From Deltaproteobacteria bacterium (GTDB lineage Bacteria; Bdellovibrionota_C; UBA2361; SZUA-149; JAITKM01), in NCBI GenBank assembly GCA_031278395.1, contig JAITKM010000005.1, forward strand, positions 1 to 50,582: DNA of 50,582 nt. Reading direction: 5' to 3'. Shown piece after piece: positions 43,375-50,582 of this stretch (position 1 is its first letter; each line of letters starts with the position of its first letter). The notes beneath the pieces were generated by a model that made no database searches, was not told where the DNA came from, and was given only the letters and a program-made list of their open reading frames with translations. The position numbers and the translations under genes are program-made.

Positions 43375-43455
43375 ACCCCCTTTGGGTTAAATTTTCGATT
43401 TAATTTAAAAGACTTAAACTCTGATTAAACAATAGACACAAGTTTTGGAGGAAAA

Positions 43456-45240
43456 ATGAAAAAACTAATTACATTTATTTTATTTTTAATTGTTTTACTT
43501 GTTATTTTGTTAGTTGTGGGGCTGATTTATATCAATCCAATTTTAGAACAACAGAAACCGCAGCTTGAGAGTTTTTTGTCAGAAAAATTAAATAATGAAG
43601 TTACGATAGGGAAAATTGAATTTAATCTATACCCCAATCCCGCAATTAAAATTAACGATGTTGAACTAAAAAGTAAATCTAAGAAAAGTTTAAAACTTGG
43701 CTATTTTGTTTTAGATATGTCTCTACTACAAATCTTTTCCAAAAAAATCACTATTAATAGTTTATTAGTTGTCGACTTAAATCTTGAGTTGACTAGAACT
43801 GCTAGCGGGAAAATTTTGGCTAACGGTCTTGATTTTGAAAAAGAATTAGCTGGGGAGCAAGCCGCTAAGGCTCCCGAAACAGCGGCTGGTAATTCTAAAA
43901 AATTTGATATTCAAGTTACTAAAATCAATTTTAGAGATATTAATTTAACATTAATTGACCAGACAGTTAAGCCAGAACTCAAAATTCCTCTGAGTATTAC
44001 TAAAATTGATTTAGGTAATATTGTCTTGGAACCATTTGAGTCCGACTTTAATGTAGTCTTGTCTTTATTAGGAACCAAAAAAAATAACTTTACATTTTCT
44101 GGCGGAGCAAAATTTCAAACAGGAGACCCTCTTAAGTCGGATTTAGATTTAAACTTAGAATTAGCTAATTTCGATATTGCCAAGCTTAAAGCGGTAGTGA
44201 AGGCTTACAGCGGCGTAGATTTAAACGTTATTCCTTTAGATAATAATGCGGCGGTTAAGCTAGTGTTTAAATACCCTGGTGTAGCAACTGGAGTTAATTT
44301 AAATTTAAATTTAGTCTTGCAAAGTAATCCCACCTCAAAGGCTAATGCCCTTTTAAAGTATGTAAAAGATAGATTTAACTTAGTTTTAGATTTAATTTTT
44401 AAGGGGACAGCATTTAAATTAGATTTAAATTTCAATACAGACTTAAAAAATAATCTTGATATTTTCCCAAGTCAGCTAAATCTTTTTAATGGGCAAGTTA
44501 ATTTTCAGGCTACATATGGTTTAATGAATAAAAATTTAAATTTTAACGCCAAAGCTTTGGGGTTAGACGTAGCTCAGATTTGTAAATTTGTTGCTCCAGA
44601 GCAAAAAGATCTTTCTTTTTCAGGAACTATCCAAAATTCTGAAATTAACCTCAAAGGCAATACAGGAAAGTTGTCAAAAACAATTACAGGTAATCTTAAT
44701 ACAGTGGTGAAAAATGGTGCAGTTGAGGGAATCAACATGTTGACTAAGTCTTTAGAGACTTCTTTAAAAGTGCCTGGTTTAACTTCAGCATTGGCTGAGT
44801 ATCTTCCAGAAAAATATAAAAGTTTGCTTAAGAATGAGCGGACTGTTTTTGAAACAATGCAATTAGTAACCACGTTAAGAGAGCAGAAAATTCAAGTTAC
44901 TAAGTTTTTATTAACGCATCCAGATTATGAAATATCTGGAAGTGGTGAAGTAACTTTTGCTGGTAAGCTTGCGCTCAAGGCTTTGTTGCGTCTGAATAAG
45001 GAAACTTCAGACCATATAATAAAAAAGAATGTAAAGTTAAAGTTTTTATTAGATACTGAAGAACGGATTGCTATTCCAGTTTTAATTTCTAAGTCTGCGG
45101 TTGGCAAACCTGTAGTTCTACCAGATGTAGAAGAATTAACTCAGCGTGCAACCAAAGGACTAATCGCTGAAAAAGCAGAAGTTATCACTGAAAAGCTGGA
45201 CAAAAAGTTAAATAAACTTTTTGGTGGCAGCAAGAAGTAA
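43456..45240 (+). CDS. AsmA-family envelope protein
   Basis: 594 residues behind GGAGGAAAA. A single N-terminal membrane anchor (LITFILFLIVLLVILLVVGL) is followed by INPILEQQKPQLESFLSEKL. NNEVTIGKIEFNLYPNPAIK then gives the AsmA N-terminal domain, and the rest is repetitive beta-strand sequence with a C-terminal AsmA-like region (SGTIQNSEINLKGNTG and GAVEGINMLTKSLET). AsmA-like proteins are periplasmic, chain-like lipid carriers or envelope-biogenesis factors anchored in the inner membrane. The tail ends in Lys/Ala-rich helices. Single gene with its own promoter and terminator. Confidence 0.85.
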   Translation: MKKLITFILFLIVLLVILLVVGLIYINPILEQQKPQLESFLSEKLNNEVTIGKIEFNLYPNPAIKINDVELKSKSKKSLKLGYFVLDMSLLQIFSKKITINSLLVVDLNLELTRTASGKILANGLDFEKELAGEQAAKAPETAAGNSKKFDIQVTKINFRDINLTLIDQTVKPELKIPLSITKIDLGNIVLEPFESDFNVVLSLLGTKKNNFTFSGGAKFQTGDPLKSDLDLNLELANFDIAKLKAVVKAYSGVDLNVIPLDNNAAVKLVFKYPGVATGVNLNLNLVLQSNPTSKANALLKYVKDRFNLVLDLIFKGTAFKLDLNFNTDLKNNLDIFPSQLNLFNGQVNFQATYGLMNKNLNFNAKALGLDVAQICKFVAPEQKDLSFSGTIQNSEINLKGNTGKLSKTITGNLNTVVKNGAVEGINMLTKSLETSLKVPGLTSALAEYLPEKYKSLLKNERTVFETMQLVTTLREQKIQVTKFLLTHPDYEISGSGEVTFAGKLALKALLRLNKETSDHIIKKNVKLKFLLDTEERIAIPVLISKSAVGKPVVLPDVEELTQRATKGLIAEKAEVITEKLDKKLNKLFGGSKK

Positions 45241-45289
45241 AGATTTATATAATTCAATTTTTGAACATTTTTTAATCTGAAAATTGTAG

Positions 45290-45315
45290 AAGTCGACTAT
45301 TTCTGGTCGACTTTT
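45290..45315 (+). terminator. Terminator-like hairpin after the AsmA-like gene
   Basis: Perfect 8-bp stem aagtcgac / gtcgactt with an 8-base loop, followed by TT(A). It starts 50 bases after the stop codon. The T run is short. Confidence 0.55.
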
Positions 45316-45445
45316 ACCAGTCCCGGTGTTTTTCAAAGTATAAACCACTCCCATACCAGAAAAGAGCTTAATAAATTTTTGTTACTTAATTTTTTCAGAT
45401 AGCACACCCAGTATATTTTTTTACCACTTGTCTATTTTTTTTTTT

Positions 45446-45473
45446 TTGATAGCACGCCTCAAGAATCTATAAT
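45446..45473 (+). promoter_or_regulatory. Candidate promoter for the EF-hand protein gene
   Basis: TTGATA (45446-45451), 16 bases, then a perfect TATAAT (45468-45473). A second TATAAT follows at 45475-45480. A T run of more than ten bases precedes the -35 box. The gene's ATG is about 60 bases downstream. Confidence 0.65.
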
Positions 45474-45532
45474 GTATAATGGGTTCTTTTTGCCTTTATT
45501 ATTGGAAAATTTAAAATTGAGGAAATAAATTT

Positions 45533-47017
45533 ATGAAAAGAAGAAAAAATCGAATACAGTTACTTGCTTTAACTTTATTAATTGGTTTGTCGATTGGTGG
45601 ATATAAAGTTTATGCAGAAGATGCAGAAGTAACACTAACAACAAGTGAATACCAAAAAAATTGTCTATTTGACATTGGAAATTATGCGATTAGATCTTGT
45701 GGTGGGATTAATTGGGAAGAAATTTGTAAGCCATATATTGATGAATTATGCAAAAATTGCGAACCAAAAGATAAAACTTGTTATTTACTTCAAGTAGCTT
45801 GGAACTCCAAAGCTGATAATGTTGCGGGTGATATTCCATGTCTTATGTTGAATAATAACCAAAAGGAGACGTTAAGTGGTAGTTATTTTGCCTCTGATTT
45901 AACAAAGAAGATTAATGAAGGTGATTTTCATGCTCAGCAAAAGGCAGTTTTAGATCAGCTAACAGGTAGAGATCAAACTCTTTATTTAGATGCTAAGTGT
46001 AATGTAATCAGTGAGGATGAGTCTAAGGAGTTATGTGATCCGACTACAATAGATACGGAAAATCCTAACTTGTTGATTAATATTTATGACCCAGTAGTCT
46101 TGGCTTGGGATAAAGACAATATAAAACCAACTGTTATACAAAAAGACAATAAATGGATTATTTGGCGAGGTAGTGAGCATTCACCATTATTAGTGTTTGA
46201 TCCACAGAAAAACGGAAACATCACCTCAGATACTCAATTGTTTAGTCAAAACTCCTTTGGTAAAAAATGGAAAGATGGTTTTGTTGCTCTGGCTAGCCTT
46301 GATAAAAATAAAGATGGCAAAATTTCTGGAGCTGAATTAACTGATATATCATTGTGGTTTGATAAAAATCAAAATGGTATTTCAGAAGTTGGTGAAGTTG
46401 TGGATAGTCGTAAAACTGGATTGTTTGAATTATCTTATATAGAAGACGGGGCTAACGTTAATACTGGAGATATTATTGTCAGTCGAGGTTTTTCTCGTTA
46501 CAAAAATAAATCTAAGGTTGTTATTGGTGAAGCTAGGGACTGGTTTAGTAAATTTTATTTTTCCAAAGCAGAAGCAGAGCTTGCTTTACTGGAGAGTAAT
46601 AAAGTAGCTCAACTAGCCACGGGTCAAGAGTATAAAGGTATTTGGGCTTGGTCGATTGATAAAGAATCACTTGTTAAAGAAATGGCTAATGTCAACGGTT
46701 TCTTATCCTTGAACGAGGAAGATGGTAAAATTGTTGGTAATAGTATTATTGAGTTAAGTCTTGCAAAAAATGACAAAAAACTTAAGTCAGCTTTGGTATC
46801 AAATCAAATCAAAGATGCAACTACTAACTTTGGCAATAAGTCATCACAGATTAAGTTTAATGTAGTTAAAAATGGTCTGGTTACGGAGAATGTATGTGAA
46901 ATTTTAGCAGACGGACGAACTATGAACGGTGTGTCAAGGGCTGAAATAATTAATCCTAAAACAAAACAAAAACAAACTCTGCATTATACTTGGAAAGCTA
47001 AAAAGTTAGAAATGTAG
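45533..47017 (+). CDS. Secreted protein with EF-hand-like calcium sites
   Basis: 494 residues behind GAGGAAAT. A signal peptide (KRRKNRIQLLALTLLIGLSI, then GGYKVYA-ED) predicts export with cleavage at AxA. A Cys-rich section follows (about residues 40-105, with C-x2-C-like groups that suggest disulfides). At about 256 DKNKDGKISGAEL, and 20 residues later DKNQNGISEVGEV, are EF-hand/dockerin-type calcium loops with Asp/Asn at positions 1, 3 and 5. The fold outside these loops is not recognised. It is probably a periplasmic or surface calcium-binding protein. Single gene with its own promoter and terminator. Confidence 0.7.
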   Translation: MKRRKNRIQLLALTLLIGLSIGGYKVYAEDAEVTLTTSEYQKNCLFDIGNYAIRSCGGINWEEICKPYIDELCKNCEPKDKTCYLLQVAWNSKADNVAGDIPCLMLNNNQKETLSGSYFASDLTKKINEGDFHAQQKAVLDQLTGRDQTLYLDAKCNVISEDESKELCDPTTIDTENPNLLINIYDPVVLAWDKDNIKPTVIQKDNKWIIWRGSEHSPLLVFDPQKNGNITSDTQLFSQNSFGKKWKDGFVALASLDKNKDGKISGAELTDISLWFDKNQNGISEVGEVVDSRKTGLFELSYIEDGANVNTGDIIVSRGFSRYKNKSKVVIGEARDWFSKFYFSKAEAELALLESNKVAQLATGQEYKGIWAWSIDKESLVKEMANVNGFLSLNEEDGKIVGNSIIELSLAKNDKKLKSALVSNQIKDATTNFGNKSSQIKFNVVKNGLVTENVCEILADGRTMNGVSRAEIINPKTKQKQTLHYTWKAKKLEM

Positions 47018-47053
47018 CACAAGTTTTTCTTGCTGGGTGTTGTGCTTTATTTT
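47016..47053 (+). terminator. Terminator after the EF-hand protein gene
   Basis: Stem agcacaa / ttgtgct (7 bp) with a 17-base loop and TTATTTT after it. The left arm overlaps the stop codon, an economical but not rare arrangement. Confidence 0.65.
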
Positions 47054-47151
47054 GATAAGCCTCCTCTTCGAGGGGAGGGGGATCTCGGCATATTTTTGAC
47101 TTTTAGCGGGCGGTGCATTTCGTGTGTTTTTGTTACAACGCAAACGCCGCC

Positions 47152-50100
47152 CTACTTACTTACCAACTCCCACAGCCTGTCGTAGCTGTTCACAATATCA
47201 TACTTCACATTATCGCCGCTGATAGCGCGAAAATGCTCGCGGGCGCAGTGGGCTTTTGCCTTTTCAATATCACGTAGTTCCAAGGAGGACATATTACCCT
47301 TAGTCTCAGCGACAAAGTAAATGTGCTTGACCTTTCCCTCGTAGAACGCTATCGCCCAGTCCGGGTTATACTTGCCGACGGGAGTGCTGATATAAAAGCC
47401 CTTCGGCAACTTCACATAGACCTCGACCTCTCCACTGTGAGTTTCGAGTTCGGCGGCAAAGTCACGCTCGGTGGTGGAGTCGTAGATAACATAGTTATAA
47501 AGATGCCGTCCGGTTGCCATAGTGTTTACACCCAATGCTCCCTTTTTTAGGTCAGGCTCGGTAAAGATGTCCGTGCTGAATACCTCAGTCAGCTTGTTGT
47601 AGGTGATGTGTTCGATAATCGTCGTGGCTTTCTGCTCGTTTATGATGTTGGCAGCGCGGATAATAAACTCTTCAGGGTTGTTGCTGAACTGCTCAAAGAC
47701 AGCCTTTTCAATGCTGGTCAGGATAGCAACCACGGCTTGACGGGTTAGTCCTGTTTCACTGACAATTTTCCCCACAAGGTCATAGCGAACCGAGTTGCTC
47801 GCCTTCATTGCTGTATAAGCTGATGCTTTCTCACGCACCATAGTGGCGTGGACAAAGCCCTCGCCCGAAAGAAGTTGATCTTTGGAAGTGAGTGTTTTTG
47901 CCTGTTCACCTTGCTCAACCTTGAAGTAAATTTTTGATACCCGGAGCCGCTTGTTCAATTCAGCAATTGCTTTACTCACCAGTTCGTCCTCGTCAAAGCC
48001 GACGATGTAATAACTTCTGCCGTTGATGTGCGACCAAAGTTCTTGAAACGCCTTGTTGTTCAGCTTGGACTGGTCGAGCGTGAGCTCCACATTGTTCTTG
48101 CGGGCATTCTCCGGCTTGCTCACGTTCGGGTCGTAGACGGAATCCAGCACGGCGATAATGTCGGCGGTTCTGCCTTTTGCTTCCTCCGCCATTTCGAGCG
48201 TTCCGTTTTTCTTTGCTTCGTAATATTTCTCGGTGAGTTCACTGCGCTTCACATACCCGTTTTTAATCAGGCTTTCGTGGATAACAACGGCGGCATCCTC
48301 ACCGAATTTTTCTACAAACAACTTTGCCTCAACCTTGCGCGGACGGTCGGCGACCGCCTCAGCAATCTCGCTTTGCAAGCCCTTAGCAAAACTATCATAG
48401 CTTTCGTTAGCGATGACGGTCAGGACATTGACATTGTGTATCTCGTCGCGGGTGAGGACGTTCTCATCCATGCGTTCACCGTTCTGGTTGACTGCAAGGC
48501 GCAAGCCCCGCCCGACTTCCTGACGTTTGCGGACATCGCTGCCGCTTTGCTTCAGGGTGCAAATCTGGAACACGTTTGGGTTATCCCAGCCTTCGCGCAG
48601 CGCGGAGTGCGAGAAGATAAATCGCACAGGCTCGCGACGGTCAAGCAAACGCTCCTTGTCCTTCATAATCAGGTCATAGGCGTCGGCATCGTCGGAGGTG
48701 CGTTCCTTCTTGTCGCCGAGTTTGCTGTCAATCATGCGCCCGCTTTTTTTATCAATGGAGAAATACCCTGCGTGTGTCCGCTCTGCAGATATGCCTGATA
48801 GGTATTCCAAATACTCCGGCGAGTTCTCAAGGGACAACTGCATATTACTGATGACAGCTTTATACTCTTCCTCGAAAATCTGTGCGTATGTGCCGCCTAT
48901 TGCATTGTCGTGGGCGTCGTATTGCTTGTACTTTGCCACTTCGTCGATGAAGAACAGGGACAGGACTTTGATACCCTTGGCGAAAAGCTGACGCTCGCGC
49001 TCGATGTGTGAGAGGATGGTTTCCCTTATCTGAATGCGGCGCAGTCGTTCCTCGGAGACCGAGCCGATGACGTCCCCCGCAAACAACTTCTTGCCATTAG
49101 TGAATTCCACGGAGGAATCACGTCCGTCAATTCGTAGGACGGTATAGCCGTCTTTGTACTCGGCAAGTTCGCCGGAGTTGTCAAACAGGCTGTAGCCTTC
49201 GCTGACCACGCGTGAGGCTTTTCGTATTCCCGTGCCGCCTTTCACGTCAAACTCAATCGTCGCCGTGGGGTTTCCCTTGGAGAGGTTGATTCCCTGAATA
49301 TAGACATAGCCTTCGGTGGCAGTACTACCAGAAACGGAAATGCCCTTGACGGCTATCTTTTTTACGAGCCGCTTGTTGTAAGCTTCCAGAGCGTCGAGGC
49401 GATAAATCATGTTGTAAATGCTATCTACTCTGTGGGTTGCTGAATAGCGGAGAGTGACAAGCGGAGCGAACTCTTTCAACCTCTCTTTAGTTGCCGCGCC
49501 TTCCACGGACTGCGGCTCGTCGATAATCAGAATCGGGTTCGTCTTTGCCAAAATGTCAATCGGGCGGCGGGAGCGGAACTCGTCCAGCTTCATATAAATG
49601 CGTCGCGCATCCTTGCCCCGGACATTAAACGCCTGGCTGTTAATAATCATCACGTTGATTGCGCTGTCTGAGGCAAAGCGGTCTATCTCTGTCAGCTGCG
49701 CGGAGTTGTAGATGAAGAAGCGAATTTTCTTTCCGTAGTCCTCGGCAAAATGCCCCTCAGTCATCTGGAAGGACTTATATACTCCCTCGCGGATGGCGAC
49801 GCTCGGCACGACGATAATGAACTTGCTCCACCCGTAACGCTTATTGAGTTCATACATCGTCTTGATGTAGGTGTATGTCTTGCCCACGCCTGTTTCCATC
49901 TCAATGCAGAGTTGCAGACTATCGCTCTTTTCAGTTTTTTTTATCTTCCCCTTGCCTTTTTCTTCAACTTTTTTGTTGTGTTCCGTAGATCTTAAACTTA
50001 ACTCCGATGTATATAGATCTTCTGATGGTTTGATGCGTCCGGCGCGTTGGATCGTGCGGATATTTTCCAAAACCTTGTTGTCGCTGATAGCCACGGGCGC

Positions 50101-50262
50101 ATTATTAAAGCCCGTGAACTTTTTTGTATCGTCAAGGCTCATTTGACCTAAGCCACGGTCAATCATATATGTCGGCGCGTGGAACGGCTGCCCCGCGAAC
50201 ACATTGCAGACGGCGGTTGCTGCGTCTGACTGGAATTGCTGATGTCTAAACTGTAATTTCAT
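47152..50262 (-). CDS. Type III restriction enzyme Res subunit (helicase-nuclease)
   Basis: 1036 residues, full length for Res. Walker A ETGVGKTYT (G125-T129) and Walker B IIDEPQ (D248-Q251) belong to the SF2 helicase core. RQEVGRGLRLAVN is motif VI. Near the C-terminus NPDWAIAFYEGKVKHIYFVAETKGN (read as parts NPDWAIAF and FVAETKGN) is the PD...(D/E)xK nuclease site. With a Mod subunit it cuts DNA between two unmodified sites using ATP. Its start overlaps the stop of the YhcG-like gene by four bases (ATGA). The region is clearly GC-richer than the rest of the window, suggesting recent transfer. No intact mod gene lies within the window. Confidence 0.93.
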   Translation of the reverse strand: MKLQFRHQQFQSDAATAVCNVFAGQPFHAPTYMIDRGLGQMSLDDTKKFTGFNNAPVAISDNKVLENIRTIQRAGRIKPSEDLYTSELSLRSTEHNKKVEEKGKGKIKKTEKSDSLQLCIEMETGVGKTYTYIKTMYELNKRYGWSKFIIVVPSVAIREGVYKSFQMTEGHFAEDYGKKIRFFIYNSAQLTEIDRFASDSAINVMIINSQAFNVRGKDARRIYMKLDEFRSRRPIDILAKTNPILIIDEPQSVEGAATKERLKEFAPLVTLRYSATHRVDSIYNMIYRLDALEAYNKRLVKKIAVKGISVSGSTATEGYVYIQGINLSKGNPTATIEFDVKGGTGIRKASRVVSEGYSLFDNSGELAEYKDGYTVLRIDGRDSSVEFTNGKKLFAGDVIGSVSEERLRRIQIRETILSHIERERQLFAKGIKVLSLFFIDEVAKYKQYDAHDNAIGGTYAQIFEEEYKAVISNMQLSLENSPEYLEYLSGISAERTHAGYFSIDKKSGRMIDSKLGDKKERTSDDADAYDLIMKDKERLLDRREPVRFIFSHSALREGWDNPNVFQICTLKQSGSDVRKRQEVGRGLRLAVNQNGERMDENVLTRDEIHNVNVLTVIANESYDSFAKGLQSEIAEAVADRPRKVEAKLFVEKFGEDAAVVIHESLIKNGYVKRSELTEKYYEAKKNGTLEMAEEAKGRTADIIAVLDSVYDPNVSKPENARKNNVELTLDQSKLNNKAFQELWSHINGRSYYIVGFDEDELVSKAIAELNKRLRVSKIYFKVEQGEQAKTLTSKDQLLSGEGFVHATMVREKASAYTAMKASNSVRYDLVGKIVSETGLTRQAVVAILTSIEKAVFEQFSNNPEEFIIRAANIINEQKATTIIEHITYNKLTEVFSTDIFTEPDLKKGALGVNTMATGRHLYNYVIYDSTTERDFAAELETHSGEVEVYVKLPKGFYISTPVGKYNPDWAIAFYEGKVKHIYFVAETKGNMSSLELRDIEKAKAHCAREHFRAISGDNVKYDIVNSYDRLWELVSK

Positions 50263-50582
50263 TTGTTGTCACCTCCGTGTGTTTCCTCGAACTCCTCGAC
50301 CCACTCAGCCAGCTTGCGCTGCAAAACGGCCTTGTCCGGCAAATACAGGCTGTATTCGGAGGCATAAATATTGCTGTCTTGCGGGAGCGTCAACTCGACA
50401 ATGTTATCGTTCTTCTCTTGGCATAGCAGGATACCGACCGACGGCTTCTCAAAGTCTTTCTTGACGTAGCGGTCAAAGTAGTTGACATACATCTGCATTT
50501 GTCCCAAGTCCTGATGGTGAAGTTCGCCCGTCTTCAGGTCAATGAGAACATAGCATTGCAAAAGGCGGTTGTAGAACACCAA
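50259..50582 (-). CDS. DUF1016/YhcG-type PDDEXK nuclease, C-terminal part
   Basis: The frame is open at the right edge, so only the last 107 residues are present. VFYNRLLQCYVLIDLKTGEL, then HHQDLGQMQMYVNYFDRY, is the conserved core of DUF1016/YhcG-type nucleases (DLVFYh..L.cyVlIDLK.g...h.d.GQM..Yv.y), with the D-x-K pair (IDLK) of a PD-(D/E)xK active site. YhcG-like proteins occur beside restriction-modification and other defence genes. It overlaps res by four bases, so the pair is translationally coupled. It shares the higher GC of res. Confidence 0.88.
   Translation of the reverse strand: MVFYNRLLQCYVLIDLKTGELHHQDLGQMQMYVNYFDRYVKKDFEKPSVGILLCQEKNDNIVELTLPQDSNIYASEYSLYLPDKAVLQRKLAEWVEEFEETHGGDNK

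Noticed and set aside
45421-45452. Long T run before the EF-hand gene as a terminator
   Set aside because: No stable stem stands directly in front of the run; it looks like part of the promoter region.
48028-48798. 256-codon plus-strand frame inside res
   Set aside because: It is antisense to conserved Res helicase sequence; long antisense frames are common in GC-richer genes.

Overview
The window is mostly AT-rich chromosome of a Gram-negative (diderm) bacterium. Lipid A/Kdo genes (lpxB, waaA, lpxK), an AsmA-like protein, an LpcC-like LPS-core mannosyltransferase, an ArnT-like transferase, peptidoglycan genes (murC, murD, an M15 peptidase) and a flagellar cap gene (fliD) support this. An oxygen-sensitive class III ribonucleotide reductase with its activase (nrdD, nrdG) points to anaerobic growth. 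The LpcC-like enzyme, the TadG-like pilus protein, ThyX and the style of the prophage lysis genes lean toward Alphaproteobacteria. LL-diaminopimelate aminotransferase (DapL) is less usual there, so I leave the lineage open.

Layout. 1-2.7 kb is the end of a prophage: endolysin tail, a small acidic gene with a broken copy behind it, a membrane/spanin-like lysis set, and a tyrosine integrase next to tRNA-Leu(CAA). 2.8-8.1 kb (minus strand) holds a U32 peptidase-family tRNA hydroxylation protein, infC, and nrdD-nrdG. 8.5-12.8 kb (plus) has a small unknown gene, dapL and a TadG/VWA protein. 12.9-16.4 kb (minus) is a surface-glycan group: two glycosyltransferases and a DegT-like protein without its catalytic lysine. 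After tRNA-Leu(TAA) come murC and a radical-SAM-fold (SPL-like) protein that lacks its cluster cysteines, then an H1-like basic protein, ychF and rpiA. 22.8-26.1 kb (plus) is an M20 peptidase, murD and an M15 peptidase. 26.2-28 kb is a small unknown gene and a solitary fliD. 28.4-29.5 kb is prfB with its programmed +1 frameshift. 29.6-34 kb has an Asp-rich acidic protein, the tail of a dead hsdR, and the lpxB-waaA-lpxK operon. 34.4-42.3 kb has a GH57-like protein, thyX, a DedA protein, a CNNM/CorC-type protein, tRNA-Tyr and tRNA-Gly, an ArnT-like transferase and an AI-2E/PerM-type protein. 42.3-43.2 kb is a patchwork of gene fragments (a type III Mod piece and the HIGH-motif piece of argS) beside tRNA-Ser and tRNA-Arg. 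43.4-47 kb has an AsmA-like protein and a secreted EF-hand protein.

The right edge (47.15-50.58 kb) differs in base composition (visibly GC-richer). It carries a type III restriction Res subunit translationally coupled to a DUF1016/YhcG-type PDDEXK nuclease that runs off the window. This is the clearest transferred defence module, and dead restriction-modification fragments elsewhere in the window show repeated gain and loss.

The observations I consider most worth following are the cluster-less SPL-like protein in tandem with murC, the lysine-less DegT homologue coupled to the LPS mannosyltransferase, the YhcG-Res pair, the H1-like protein with a CxCxC centre, and the large perfect inverted repeats upstream of nrdD and thyX. 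All functional statements come from reading the sequence; no database search was run.
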